Source: Thiofilum sp. (GTDB lineage: Bacteria > Pseudomonadota > Gammaproteobacteria > Thiotrichales > Thiotrichaceae). Taken from it: DNA of 64,000 nt. A program made the position numbers and the translations under genes. Positions 1-9,772 of the stretch are shown here, piece by piece. The notes under the pieces are model-generated. The model was not told the DNA's origin. It ran no database searches and saw only the letters and a list, made by a program, of their open reading frames with translations. Position 1 is the first letter of the stretch; each line of letters begins with the position of its first letter. Where the stretch lies: the NCBI RefSeq assembly GCF_016711335.1, contig NZ_JADJTF010000001.1, positions 2,914,001-2,978,000 on the forward strand, written 5' to 3'.

Positions 1-146
1 CTAGCAAAATAGTGAGATAGAGTGAGTGGGGGTGGGAGCAGGGTGATTAAAAAAACTATGACCATTACTGCTATGATCAGTAATGCTAAAAGAGGGTAAT
101 TAACAGTAAACCAGAGCGCACGCGCCACTGGAGGGGAGAGATTCAT
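1..146 (-). CDS. Partial small membrane protein, N-terminal end only
   Basis: A minus-strand reading frame starts with ATG at 146 and stays open to the left edge (about 48 codons). The visible residues begin MNLSPPVARALW and then form one strongly hydrophobic stretch (LLALLIIAVMVIVFLITLL), so the product probably has an N-terminal membrane anchor. No Shine-Dalgarno sequence is obvious and the rest of the gene lies outside the window. I do not recognise a family. It could be the start of an envelope protein or a chance open frame. Confidence 0.3.
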   Translation of the reverse strand, partial: MNLSPPVARALWFTVNYPLLALLIIAVMVIVFLITLLPPPLTLSHYFA

Positions 147-281
147 TGTAAAGGGAGAATATCCTTACCTAAGCATGAATGAAGTTTTACTCCACTTAAT
201 CTAGGTGTGCAAGAGGATTTTTTATGGTGGTATGGTTGGATTTTGCGGCTTTTAGATTCTGCTAGCTCACCATTTGCATGT

Positions 282-319
282 TAGCCTAGGACTCAAACGT
301 TAGTCTGAGTCCTAGGCTA
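282..319 (-). terminator. Perfect 14-bp stem hairpin after the cadherin-like gene
   Basis: TAGCCTAGGACTCA is followed ten bases later by its exact reverse complement. It lies 14 bases beyond the stop of the leftward cadherin-like gene and is the likely transcription end, although no U-run follows on the minus strand. It may therefore act as an RNA 3'-end stabiliser instead. Confidence 0.55.
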
Positions 320-332
320 CTTAAGGGATTAA

Positions 333-3260
333 TTAAAGACTGCCATTAACAATATAATTTTGTGAGCGGGTGCTATTAGCAGGATGCATAATCACATTGA
401 ACACAATCACATTCACATCATTATTAGGGCCTGCAAAGATCACGTCACCATCAAGGTTGAGATCAGCTTTTGCATAGCCTGCATTAATATAGTTAGAGTT
501 TAATGAAGTATTGGCGGGGGCTAATAAAACATTGCTTAAGACTAGGCTAGTATCATTATTAGGACCATTGGCAATGACTTGATTATCAACATTAGCATCA
601 CCTGCCCAGAGTTGAATATCACCGGATTTAGTCAAGATACCCTCGTTTTGACTCAACACTCCCTTGGTAAAGTCAATCACATTAATCGCATCCAACAAAC
701 TAACCGTATTTTTAGTTCTAATCCCTAAATGATTGCGGTGACGAATAGCCAGATAGTAGCTACCTAAAGCAACCGTATTAAGACTTAATAAGTTACCTGT
801 GACCGGATCAACCACATCACCATCACGTTGTAGAATGCTCGGAATGCTGAGTAAGATCTGATTAGGATTAAGCGGTGAGCGTAATTCAACTAATACCCAA
901 TCGACAGGGGCGTTATTACCCGTGATACTTAATAAGCTACTAGAGATACTTTCTAAGCCTAAGGAGCCAACTAAATTGGTATAGGGTTGTAGAGTGGGAA
1001 TCAGACCTTTGGCTCTTAGACCATCACCCATTAATGTGGTGGACTCATCATAACTGCCTTGCAGGAATGCTTTAATTTGTAGCCTGAGATTAATCAGTAC
1101 TTTGGTCACGGTGATACTAAGCGCTTGGGTATCTGTACCGCCCTTGCCATCGCTAGCCTGTACCGTGACTTCATAAATATTGTCACCATTAGCATCACCC
1201 GGCGCACCTAATAAGCTACCTAGTAGAGTAGAACCATAATTGGGTGCAGTAATAAAGCGTAGTACTCCAGTAGCACTATCAATAGTAAGTTTCGCTGCAT
1301 CCGCTCCACCAATAATACTAAAGGTGATGGTATCAGCATCAGGGTCAGTAGCGGTGACAATCGTAACCGCCGTGGTTTTTTCAGGAATGCTAATAGAGGC
1401 GGTTACACCTCCACCGTTACTGGTAATCACAGGCGGCTGGTTTTCAGACAGATTAGTGATGGTAATACTTAGGTTTTGAGTATCTATTCCACCTTTACCA
1501 TCGGATGCTTGGACGGTGACATTGTAAATATTATCAGCCCCCACATCGGTAGGGTTTTCAAAGTCGGGAGCGGTAATAAAAGTAAGTACCCCAGTACTAC
1601 TATTAATACTCAATTTGCTGGCATCACTCCCTCCACTAATGCTGTAGGTTAAAGTGTCATTATCGGGATCAATAGCCGTGACGGTTGTTACTGCGCTCGT
1701 ATTCTCTGGAATACTGATCGAAGCTGAGATACCTCCACCGTTGCTAGTAATGATAGGGGCTTCATTACTATTGGTAATAGTGATAGCCAGATTTTGAATA
1801 TCAGTACCTCCATTACCGTCAGAGACTTGTACTTGCAAGTCATACACATTATTCGCACCCGTGTCGGTAGGATTTTCAAAATTAGGAGCAGTGACAAAGG
1901 TGAGCACACCTGTACTGCTGTTAATAGTAAATTTGTTGGAATCAACCCCACCGCTAATACTATAAGTGAGAGTATCGTTGTCGGCATCGGTTGCTGTGAC
2001 AGTAGTGACTGCTGTGGTATTTTCGGGAATATTAATTGCTGCGGAATCACCGCCGCCATTGCTGGTAATCACCGGAGGATTATTGGTAACAAAGCAACTA
2101 GCAGGTGCTAATACCACATTATAGATTTTAAGATCCGTATTGACGCCAGTAATCGAACCTGCGCTCACTCTTATTTCATTAAAGGGTTTAGTAGTATGAA
2201 AGCCTACTACATGGCGTCCAGAAAAAATCGGCCAGTCAAAAAGACTGCCCACGCTGCGTGTTTCTTGAGGTACTCCATTGAGATAAGACGTGAGGGTATA
2301 AATATCTAAGAAAGCGCCAGCCAGTCCTCCTGCATCATTAATCGAAAAGCCTGCGAAGGTTCCAGCAGGTTGAGGGCTACTTAAAGGGTCGATAACTGAG
2401 ACACTACCTGTACCTAACAGACCTGCTGCGATATACACATTAGAATAATCACTATAATTGCTATCGAGGAGATTAGAGGCTGCTTCTACCTTACAGCCTG
2501 CACATAAACCTTGCACCCCTGTTCTGCTGTTTTCTAGGCGTACTGGATAGGTCGGTTTAGTCCAAGGCGTACCATTGCCACCATTACACGCGATAGGGGT
2601 AGTACTTGGTGCGGCTAACTCTACTACACCGTGATAAATACGGATTTCACCGCCGATACTAATACCAATCGGTTGGCTGACCCGAATGCGCACCTCATCA
2701 AATGCTTTAGTGGTCCAAAAGCCAGTATTGAAAGCGCCCCCATTACTAGCACCTATAATCGCCATGAAGGTTCCATCAATTAAGTTAGTACCTGCCAGAT
2801 TTTCCTGCGCCACACCCGATAAATAAGTAGTGATAGTAATATTGTTAAATAAACTGGTGTCCCATAAGCCTCCCACCTTTTCAATTCTAAAGCCTGCATA
2901 ATGACCTGCGGGATAAGTCGTACCTGCTTGCTTAACACCCACCTCCGCATAAGAAAGCACACTTAAAATAGGAAAGGTAATACTGGCATAGTTGGTCAGG
3001 CTAGCATCAGTCACATTGCCAACATTACTAATAGTAGGGCAGGTCAACCCAGTACATAAGAAATTAGGGGAGCGAGCAGTAGAGGAGGTCACACCCAGCC
3101 AAGGCGTAGTTACGTTGGGGACTAAAGCGGCTTGGGCAGTAGGAGCTAGTAGACTCATATTAGTGAGTACTAAAAGCACCATTATTAAGGTGTTGATGAT
3201 AGGCTTAACTAGCCTGTGAACTAAACTGTGAGGAATTGCCATTATTATAATCTTATTCAT
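333..3260 (-). CDS. Secreted cadherin-repeat protein with dockerin-like C-terminus
   Basis: A large exported, probably surface or matrix protein. Starting at the ATG giving MNKIIIM (an upstream TTG would add 24 residues), it is about 975 aa. A hydrophobic segment ending APTAQA is a signal peptide. Two related modules of about 170 residues follow (GGLW...F.TTKAF.E.R and GGLA...F.TTKPF.E.R). Then come three tandem repeats of about 105 residues beginning ITSNGGG and carrying S.PE.T.AVT.VTA.D.D.DT.T..I.GG and ..VQ.SDG.GG, the calcium-binding cadherin-like pattern. The C-terminus has two copies of a D.N.D..V...GPNND motif separated by about 45 residues, resembling the duplicated calcium loops of dockerins. 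Adhesion or matrix attachment is inferred. No sortase or lipobox signal is visible. Confidence 0.8.
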   Translation of the reverse strand: MNKIIIMAIPHSLVHRLVKPIINTLIMVLLVLTNMSLLAPTAQAALVPNVTTPWLGVTSSTARSPNFLCTGLTCPTISNVGNVTDASLTNYASITFPILSVLSYAEVGVKQAGTTYPAGHYAGFRIEKVGGLWDTSLFNNITITTYLSGVAQENLAGTNLIDGTFMAIIGASNGGAFNTGFWTTKAFDEVRIRVSQPIGISIGGEIRIYHGVVELAAPSTTPIACNGGNGTPWTKPTYPVRLENSRTGVQGLCAGCKVEAASNLLDSNYSDYSNVYIAAGLLGTGSVSVIDPLSSPQPAGTFAGFSINDAGGLAGAFLDIYTLTSYLNGVPQETRSVGSLFDWPIFSGRHVVGFHTTKPFNEIRVSAGSITGVNTDLKIYNVVLAPASCFVTNNPPVITSNGGGDSAAINIPENTTAVTTVTATDADNDTLTYSISGGVDSNKFTINSSTGVLTFVTAPNFENPTDTGANNVYDLQVQVSDGNGGTDIQNLAITITNSNEAPIITSNGGGISASISIPENTSAVTTVTAIDPDNDTLTYSISGGSDASKLSINSSTGVLTFITAPDFENPTDVGADNIYNVTVQASDGKGGIDTQNLSITITNLSENQPPVITSNGGGVTASISIPEKTTAVTIVTATDPDADTITFSIIGGADAAKLTIDSATGVLRFITAPNYGSTLLGSLLGAPGDANGDNIYEVTVQASDGKGGTDTQALSITVTKVLINLRLQIKAFLQGSYDESTTLMGDGLRAKGLIPTLQPYTNLVGSLGLESISSSLLSITGNNAPVDWVLVELRSPLNPNQILLSIPSILQRDGDVVDPVTGNLLSLNTVALGSYYLAIRHRNHLGIRTKNTVSLLDAINVIDFTKGVLSQNEGILTKSGDIQLWAGDANVDNQVIANGPNNDTSLVLSNVLLAPANTSLNSNYINAGYAKADLNLDGDVIFAGPNNDVNVIVFNVIMHPANSTRSQNYIVNGSL

Positions 3261-3593
3261 TTCAATAGAAACTCTGGCGTTAGTGTGACTGGTTTTGCAG
3301 TGTGAGTTAATAACTAACTGACAAATGAGCAACCAATCAGGGTATCGGTGATTAAGTGATTTTTTAGTTAGATTTAGATCTTTTAATATAATTTTTAATT
3401 ATTATTTAATAAGTAGGTTATATAGCACATACTAGAACAAAATTCATGATATAGAAAGCTTTAGAGAAAAAATTGCGCTATTCAGTAGCCCGCTTGTCCA
3501 GTCTAGTCGCTTAATGTCACAGGTTCATTAGTGGCAGGCTCCACACAGATGCTCTATCATACCCGCTTTGCAAATACCCTCAGACCAAAGATT
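3261..3593. promoter_or_regulatory. AT-rich divergent intergenic region
   Basis: This separates the leftward cadherin-like gene from purL. It is strongly AT-rich in its middle part, with a TATAAT-like hexamer near 3387. I see no riboswitch-like structure, PurR-type palindrome or small gene. Promoters for both neighbours must lie here but cannot be placed with confidence. Confidence 0.35.
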
Positions 3594-6500
3594 ATGTTGA
3601 TTCTTCCCGGTAGCGTTGCGCTGACTGATTTCCGTCGTAATAAATTACTTAAAACTTTGCAAGCGCTAGTGCCTGCGATTGAGAGCTTATATGCCGAATG
3701 GGTGCATTTTGTCCGTGTTGAGCGCGAGCTAGACCCCGTTGAACAGCAGCGCTTAGCGACGGTTTTAACCTATGGTGAGCAAGCTGCAACGGGAGTGCTA
3801 CTAACTGGTAATCTATTTTTAGTGATTCCACGTCCCGGAACGATTTCACCTTGGTCTAGTAAAGCGACTGATATTGCTCATAACTGCGGCTTAACTATGA
3901 TAGAGCGTATTGAGCGTGGGGTCGTTTACGTTGTAGAAGGCGCTGAGCTAAGTACTGAGCAATATCAAACGCTTGCTAAGGTGCTGCATGACCGCATGAC
4001 CGAGACTGTGCTGAATAACTATCAAGATGCAGAAATCTTATTTAGGCATACCGAGCCGGGCGAATTACGCTTTGTGGATATTAGTGGTAATGCTGAAGCG
4101 GCGTTAGCTCAAGCGAATAAAGATTGGGGCTTGGCGCTATCAGCGGATGAGATTACCTATTTAGCCGAAAACTATGCTGCATTAGGGCGTAATCCCACCG
4201 ATGTTGAATTAATGATGTTTGCCCAAGCTAACTCGGAACATTGTCGCCATAAGATTTTCAATGCCGATTGGTTGATTGATCATAAAGCTCAAGCCAAATC
4301 ATTGTTTAGTATGATTCGCAATACCTATCAACATAATCCAGACGGGATTTTATCGGCTTACAAAGACAATGCCTCGGTGATTGAAGGCTCAGAAGCCACG
4401 CGCTTTTTGACCGATCCTAAAACGGCTGAATATCGCTACAGCCATGAGCCTGTACATATTCTGATGAAGGTAGAAACTCATAATCACCCGACTGCTATTG
4501 CCCCCTTTGCGGGTGCTGCCACAGGTTCAGGTGGTGAAATTCGGGATGAGGGCGCAACAGGAATTGGCTCTAAACCCAAAGCGGGATTATGTGGTTTTTC
4601 AGTCTCTAATCTACGGATTCCCAACTATGTCCAGCCGTGGGAACACGATTTTGGTAAGCCTTCTCGTATTGCGTCTGCTTTAGACATTATGATCGAGGGT
4701 CCGATTGGTGCGGCAGCGTTTAATAATGAATTTGGGCGTCCTAATCTAGCAGGCTATTTCCGCACCTTTGAAATGCAAGCCCCCGGAGCTAAAGGTACTG
4801 AACTGCGCGGTTATCACAAGCCAATTATGATCGCAGGTGGCTTGGGTAATATTCGCCCGAATCATATTCAGAAAAAACCTTTACCTGAAGGCACTCCCAT
4901 AGTGGTACTCGGTGGTCCTGCGATGTTGATTGGTTTAGGGGGCGGTGCTGCCTCGTCTATGGCGAGTGGTGCGAGTACTGAAAATCTTGATTTTGCCTCA
5001 GTACAACGCGGCAATCCTGAAATGCAGCGTCGTTGCCAAGAGGTGATTGATCGCTGTGTAGCAATGGGTAATGACAATCCGATTTTATCGATTCACGACG
5101 TGGGTGCAGGTGGCATTTCCAATGCGATTCCTGAAATTATTAATGATGCAGGACGCGGCGGGCGTTTTGAATTGCGTGCAGTACCCAATGATGAACCGGG
5201 TATGGCGCCGATGGAAATCTGGAGCAATGAAGCTCAAGAGCGTTATGTGCTGGCTATCGCTGAGGAGCGGCTGAGTGAATTTAGAGCTTTATGTGAGCGT
5301 GAGCGTGCCGTGTATGCGGTAGTAGGGACTGCCACCGCCGAGCAGCAATTATTAGTAGGCGATTCACTCTTTGATAATACCCCCGTGAATCTGCCCATGA
5401 ATGTATTGCTGGGCAAACCCCCTAAAATGCTGCGCGATGTGCATCATCAAACCTTCCATAAGCCGGAAGTCGAACTAGCAGGTGTTGAGTTACAAGACGC
5501 GATTGAGCGGGTATTGCGTTTGCCTACGGTGGCGTCTAAAGCTTTCCTGATTACGATTGGCGACCGCACCATTACCGGAATGGTCGCGCGTGATCAAATG
5601 GTTGGTCCTTGGCAAGTACCTGTGGCGGATGTTGCGGTCACAGTGAGTGATTACACCACTTACTTCGGTGAAGCAATGGCAATGGGTGAACGTACTCCGA
5701 TTGCTTTGGTGAGTCCAGCCTCCTCTGGTCGTATGGCAATTGGTGAAGCGCTTACTAATATTGCAGCGGCTGATATTCAAAGTTTGCGTGATATTCGTCT
5801 TTCTGCCAACTGGATGGCCGCAGCGGGTTATGCAGGTGAAGATGCAGCGCTTTATGACACGGTAAAAGCAGTCGGTGAGGAGTTATGCCCACGTTTAGGA
5901 CTGGCTATTCCGGTCGGCAAGGACTCGCTCTCGATGAAAACCGTCTGGCAACAAGACGGCGAACAGCGCGAAATGGTGGCGCCTTTATCCTTAATCATTT
6001 CAGCTTTTGCGCCCGTGCGTGATGTGCGCAATACCTTAACGCCGCAATTGCGCACCGACAAAGGTGATACGGATTTAATTTTGATTGATTTAGGTAAAGG
6101 CAAGAACCGCTTAGCCGCTTCTGCTTTAGCCCAAGTATACAATCAAGTCGGGCATCAAGCCCCAGACCTCGATGATCCCGAAGCAATGAAATCATTCTTT
6201 GAGGTCATTCAGGATTTACGCGCTGATGATTTGATTCTCGCCTATCACGACCGTTCTGATGGTGGCTTACTCGCAACCCTCGCCGAAATGAGTTTTGCGG
6301 GGCATGTGGGTATTACGCTAGCGCTGGGTGAGTTAGGCGGCTCAATACTGCCTGCTTTATTCAGTGAGGAACTGGGAGCCGTCATTCAAGTCAGTCATTT
6401 TGATACCGATGCGGTGCTCGAAACTTTCCGTGATGCGGGGTTGGGGCACCACACTCATGTGATTGGTGAGTTGAATGAAAGCGATGAGTTCATTATCAAT

Positions 6501-7487
6501 TTTGGGCATAAAGAGCTATTCAAAGCGCCGCGTGCGGAACTGCAAAAAATCTGGTCAGGAACGAGCTATCGCATGCAAGCGCTACGCGATAATGCCGATT
6601 GTGCGGGCGAAGAGTTTGAGCGCCTAGACCATGCGAATGATCCGGGGCTACCGTTTGATATTAGCTTTGATGCAACGATTGATGTAGCAGCACCTTATAT
6701 CAATTTAGGTGCACGTCCGGCGATGGCGATTTTGCGTGAGCAAGGGGTGAATGGTCAGATCGAAATGGCGGCTGCCTTTGATCGCGCGGGCTTTAAAGCG
6801 GTGGATGTGCATATGACCGATATTATTAGCGGTCGGGTGAGTCTGAAAAACTTCAAAGGCTTAGTCGCTTGCGGTGGTTTCTCCTATGGTGACGTATTGG
6901 GCGCAGGGGGCGGCTGGGCTAAGACAATTCAACTCAATCCGCGTGCGAGTGATGAATTTGCGGCATTTTTTGCGCGTCAAGACTCGTTTGGTTTGGGGGT
7001 GTGTAATGGTTGCCAAATGTTCTCGCAGTTGCGCGATATGATTCCGGGGGCAGCGCACTGGCCGCGTTTCTATCGTAATCGCTCTGAGCAGTTTGAAGGG
7101 CGCTATGCAGCGGTTGAGGTGTTGAAATCGCCCTCATTATTCTTCCAAGGGATGGAAGGCTCGATGTTGCCGATTGCGGTCGCACATGGTGAGGGGCGTG
7201 CGGTATTTGATCAAGGTATTGATCCAAAAGATATGCTCACTCAGGGCTTAGTAGGCTTGCGTTATGTGGATAATTATCGTGAAGCAACCGAGCATTATCC
7301 TGAAAATCCCAATGGTTCACCGTTAGGGATTACAGGGCTAACGACCCGAGATGGACGCTTTACCATTATGATGCCGCACCCTGAACGGGTGTTCCGTGCG
7401 GTATTGCATTCATGGTTGCCGCATGATTGGGAAGGAGGAGCACCTTGGATGCGTATGTTTGGCAATGCACGGGTGTGGGTGGGCTAA
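3594..7487 (+). CDS. purL: Phosphoribosylformylglycinamidine synthase (FGAM synthase)
   Basis: Catalyses the ATP- and glutamine-dependent conversion of FGAR to FGAM, step four of de novo purine synthesis, in the cytoplasm. It is the long single-chain gammaproteobacterial form, 1297 aa from the chosen ATG (MLILPGSVALTDF), which matches the start and about 1295-aa length of the E. coli enzyme. A GTG 63 bases upstream would add an unlikely leader. Visible motifs in order are ANSEHCRHKIF, the HNHPT phosphate-binding loop with GSGGEIRDEGATG, HDVGAGGISNAIPE, PVGKDSLSMK, and the C-terminal glutamine amidotransferase with nucleophile Cys1137 in GVCNGCQ and MMPHPER. Upstream Shine-Dalgarno pairing is weak. 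No other pur gene is nearby, so it appears monocistronic. Confidence 0.98.
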   Translation: MLILPGSVALTDFRRNKLLKTLQALVPAIESLYAEWVHFVRVERELDPVEQQRLATVLTYGEQAATGVLLTGNLFLVIPRPGTISPWSSKATDIAHNCGLTMIERIERGVVYVVEGAELSTEQYQTLAKVLHDRMTETVLNNYQDAEILFRHTEPGELRFVDISGNAEAALAQANKDWGLALSADEITYLAENYAALGRNPTDVELMMFAQANSEHCRHKIFNADWLIDHKAQAKSLFSMIRNTYQHNPDGILSAYKDNASVIEGSEATRFLTDPKTAEYRYSHEPVHILMKVETHNHPTAIAPFAGAATGSGGEIRDEGATGIGSKPKAGLCGFSVSNLRIPNYVQPWEHDFGKPSRIASALDIMIEGPIGAAAFNNEFGRPNLAGYFRTFEMQAPGAKGTELRGYHKPIMIAGGLGNIRPNHIQKKPLPEGTPIVVLGGPAMLIGLGGGAASSMASGASTENLDFASVQRGNPEMQRRCQEVIDRCVAMGNDNPILSIHDVGAGGISNAIPEIINDAGRGGRFELRAVPNDEPGMAPMEIWSNEAQERYVLAIAEERLSEFRALCERERAVYAVVGTATAEQQLLVGDSLFDNTPVNLPMNVLLGKPPKMLRDVHHQTFHKPEVELAGVELQDAIERVLRLPTVASKAFLITIGDRTITGMVARDQMVGPWQVPVADVAVTVSDYTTYFGEAMAMGERTPIALVSPASSGRMAIGEALTNIAAADIQSLRDIRLSANWMAAAGYAGEDAALYDTVKAVGEELCPRLGLAIPVGKDSLSMKTVWQQDGEQREMVAPLSLIISAFAPVRDVRNTLTPQLRTDKGDTDLILIDLGKGKNRLAASALAQVYNQVGHQAPDLDDPEAMKSFFEVIQDLRADDLILAYHDRSDGGLLATLAEMSFAGHVGITLALGELGGSILPALFSEELGAVIQVSHFDTDAVLETFRDAGLGHHTHVIGELNESDEFIINFGHKELFKAPRAELQKIWSGTSYRMQALRDNADCAGEEFERLDHANDPGLPFDISFDATIDVAAPYINLGARPAMAILREQGVNGQIEMAAAFDRAGFKAVDVHMTDIISGRVSLKNFKGLVACGGFSYGDVLGAGGGWAKTIQLNPRASDEFAAFFARQDSFGLGVCNGCQMFSQLRDMIPGAAHWPRFYRNRSEQFEGRYAAVEVLKSPSLFFQGMEGSMLPIAVAHGEGRAVFDQGIDPKDMLTQGLVGLRYVDNYREATEHYPENPNGSPLGITGLTTRDGRFTIMMPHPERVFRAVLHSWLPHDWEGGAPWMRMFGNARVWVG

Positions 7488-7564
7488 GCTGCGTTATTGA
7501 GGTTTTTTGCTACTATTAGGCAAGGAGGTGGTTAGCTTTCTTGTCTAATCCTAAGGAGTTCGTT

Positions 7565-8617
7565 ATGAGCCAGCATGGTATTGAAACTATAAAAATCGAA
7601 AACTTTAAGTGCTTTGAGAGTTTAGAAATCAATGGCTTTAAACGAGTGAATTTGGTTGGCGGCAAAAATAATGTAGGGAAAACGGCGCTTTTGGAGGCTT
7701 TAGAGCTAGTAAGCAACTCATATAATCCTTATATATTGGCTTATCTTACGTGGACACTATTAAGGCGTAGACAAGACAAAGGTTATCTTGAGAATGATTT
7801 ATTTCATGATAATAGTATAAGTTTTAAGCTAAACTCTAATCTAAATCAAGTAGAAATAAACAGGGATATTAGTGATTTAACCAACCACCTATTTAAACAA
7901 CAATTTGATAGTCCTCCTTTTGATAATCTATCTGATATGGCATTGCGCTTTGTAGTTGGTGTTGCTAATACAACTATACCTATTGGACGTTTGTCAGATG
8001 CAGATCTGAATGCTTTTTTTTCTATGCGAGCTAAGAAAGAAGAAATTAAGGGGATTTTTGTTAAGTCATCTCGTTTGTCTGATGATGAGCTAGCAATTTT
8101 ATATGGTGTAATTATTAATAAGGACAAAGAGCATTTTTTAGAGGATTCAATAAGGGTCTTTAGCGACTATCTTAGAAGTATAAAAGTAGTTCCTATGAGT
8201 CAAGGAGTAAAGCTCAAAGCAAAGTTGGCTAATAAAAATGAATTAGTATTGCTAAGTTCCCTAGGTGAGGGCGTAAACCGCTATATAGCCATACTCTGTG
8301 CTATTTGGGCGAGTCAAGATGGCTATTTATTTATAGATGAAATAGAAAACGGTATTCACTACACCAACTATCCCAAGCTTTGGGAGCTGATTTTCCTAGC
8401 TAGTGCTCAAGCCAATTGCCAAGTATTTGTAACTTCTCACTCGAAAGAATGTATTACTGCCTTTAATAATACTCAACTACTAGAGAATACTAAGGATAGT
8501 GGTGCTTATTTCGAGCTGTTCTATAGCCAAAAGAAGCAAAGAATATCAGCCGCTTACCGTGATGCTGAGCAATTAAAATATGCTTTAGACCACAATGAGG
8601 ATATTCGTGGTGAGTAA
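7565..8617 (+). CDS. SMC/OLD-like AAA ATPase, putative defence ATPase
   Basis: A 350-residue P-loop ATPase of the AAA_15/AAA_21 (RecF/OLD-like) type. The start at MSQHGIETIK follows TAAGGAG at good spacing. The N-terminus I.NFKCF...I..F..VNLVGG leads into Walker A GGKNNVGKT. Near the C-terminus come an ABC-type signature region (SSLGEGVNRY), Walker B GYLFIDEIENGIHY and the switch histidine VTSHSKE. The middle region is divergent and has no family signal I know. It overlaps the next gene by eight bases (GTGAGTAA), so the two are translationally coupled. The DNA is visibly AT-richer than purL, suggesting transfer. OLD-type ATPases paired with TOPRIM proteins act in anti-phage systems such as Gabija and PARIS. 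The role here is inferred. Confidence 0.85.
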   Translation: MSQHGIETIKIENFKCFESLEINGFKRVNLVGGKNNVGKTALLEALELVSNSYNPYILAYLTWTLLRRRQDKGYLENDLFHDNSISFKLNSNLNQVEINRDISDLTNHLFKQQFDSPPFDNLSDMALRFVVGVANTTIPIGRLSDADLNAFFSMRAKKEEIKGIFVKSSRLSDDELAILYGVIINKDKEHFLEDSIRVFSDYLRSIKVVPMSQGVKLKAKLANKNELVLLSSLGEGVNRYIAILCAIWASQDGYLFIDEIENGIHYTNYPKLWELIFLASAQANCQVFVTSHSKECITAFNNTQLLENTKDSGAYFELFYSQKKQRISAAYRDAEQLKYALDHNEDIRGE

Positions 8618-9284
8618 AAATGTCCTCATTGTCGAAAGCCAAAATGATAAGTTCTTCATAGAAAACTTGCTAAAGCACATTAATCAAATCGCTATTAAAG
8701 TAGAAAACCCTATTTGCTCTATCGATGACTATGAGTGTTTAGAAGGACTATCATTGGCTAAGCTAAAGCATAAGCTAACTGAAATACAAACCACTATAGA
8801 AAAGGATGATATTCAAAAGCTAGGCATCATAGTCGATGCGGATAAGCAAGGCATTGATCAGCGTTTAGGATTAGTCAATCAAGCGATTAGTGAATGTGGC
8901 TTTGATCTTGCCCCCTTAGAGTTTAATCATTGGCTACACTGTGAAAAATATGATGTTGATCTTTCATGTCATATACTAAGCTATGATGGAGTGGGTGAGT
9001 TAGAGACTTTATTAAAAGCCATTAAAAACCAAGATTCTAGTTTTGCCGATTGTTTAAATGCTTGGCAATTTTGCTTAGCTGGTCAAGGAAAAACCATTTC
9101 AAGCAAAGAGTTTGATAAGTTTTGGATTAGTATCTACCAGCGTTATGACTGTTGCTCTAAGGAAGATAAGAAACAAGCTAATAGAAAATGCTCATTTGAG
9201 GCAAGTATGGCTAAACCCATTTGGGATTTTGAGCATGCTGCTTTAAATAGTTTAAAGGATTATCTTAACACTTTTACGGCGTAA
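8610..9284 (+). CDS. TOPRIM-like protein (DUF3226/DUF4435 type), partner of the ATPase
   Basis: About 224 aa from GTG 8610, chosen because GAGG sits nine bases upstream. The ATG at 8595 has no ribosome site. The product begins KNVLIVESQNDKFFIENLL, carrying the conserved acidic residue of a TOPRIM fold (VES/VEG motif). Around residue 70 comes LGIIVDADKQGIDQRL, the DxD motif expected to bind metal. This matches small TOPRIM-like proteins of the DUF3226/DUF4435 kind, which are usually encoded next to AAA_15 ATPases. In PARIS the analogous pair is AriA (ATPase) and AriB (TOPRIM nuclease). Here both proteins are shorter, so this would be a relative and not a clear PARIS. Nuclease activity is inferred from family knowledge only. 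Confidence 0.75.
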   Translation: MSKNVLIVESQNDKFFIENLLKHINQIAIKVENPICSIDDYECLEGLSLAKLKHKLTEIQTTIEKDDIQKLGIIVDADKQGIDQRLGLVNQAISECGFDLAPLEFNHWLHCEKYDVDLSCHILSYDGVGELETLLKAIKNQDSSFADCLNAWQFCLAGQGKTISSKEFDKFWISIYQRYDCCSKEDKKQANRKCSFEASMAKPIWDFEHAALNSLKDYLNTFTA

Positions 9285-9287
9285 ATT

Positions 9288-9764
9288 ATGGTTACTGAAA
9301 AAAATAAATCAAAAATGGCTCACGAAGAGCTGCCCGCAGAACATGAAGATATTTTAATTTCATTTCTGCATCGTATTATTCGGGTAGCTGTCAAAATATT
9401 GGCGGTCATTATGATGTTTGTGATTTTGTGGGGTATTGGCGATGTAGTTTATGTACTTTATCAACGTCTTATGGCTCCCCCCAAGTATTTATTGGAAATT
9501 AGTGATATTTTCCAAACTTTTGGTGCATTCATGGCGGTAATGATTGCCATTGAAATCTTCATTAATATTCGTTTATATCTTGGTACGAATGTGATTCCAG
9601 TACAGTTAGTGGTAGCAACTGCTTTAATGGCGGTGGCGCGGAAGTTAATTGTATTGGACTCTGAAAAAGCTACACCGGAGTATATTTTAAGTATTTCAGC
9701 CGCTGCCTTTGCTTTGGGTATTACCTATTGGCTAATGGGGCGTAATCATAATCAACAGAACTAA
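9288..9764 (+). CDS. PsiE-family membrane protein
   Basis: A 158-residue inner-membrane protein with a short charged N-terminus and four hydrophobic segments (ILAVIMMFVILWGIGDVVYVL; FGAFMAVMIAIEIFI; VVATALMAVA; ISAAAFALGITYWLM). The pattern and the phrase IEIFINIRLYLG fit the phosphate-starvation-inducible PsiE family, whose molecular function is unknown. It starts three bases after the TOPRIM-like gene, so it is in the same operon. It may be a third component of that unit or simply a passenger. A second, diverged PsiE-like protein is encoded near 48 kb. Confidence 0.7.
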   Translation: MVTEKNKSKMAHEELPAEHEDILISFLHRIIRVAVKILAVIMMFVILWGIGDVVYVLYQRLMAPPKYLLEISDIFQTFGAFMAVMIAIEIFINIRLYLGTNVIPVQLVVATALMAVARKLIVLDSEKATPEYILSISAAAFALGITYWLMGRNHNQQN

Positions 9765-9772
9765 ACAGAGTA

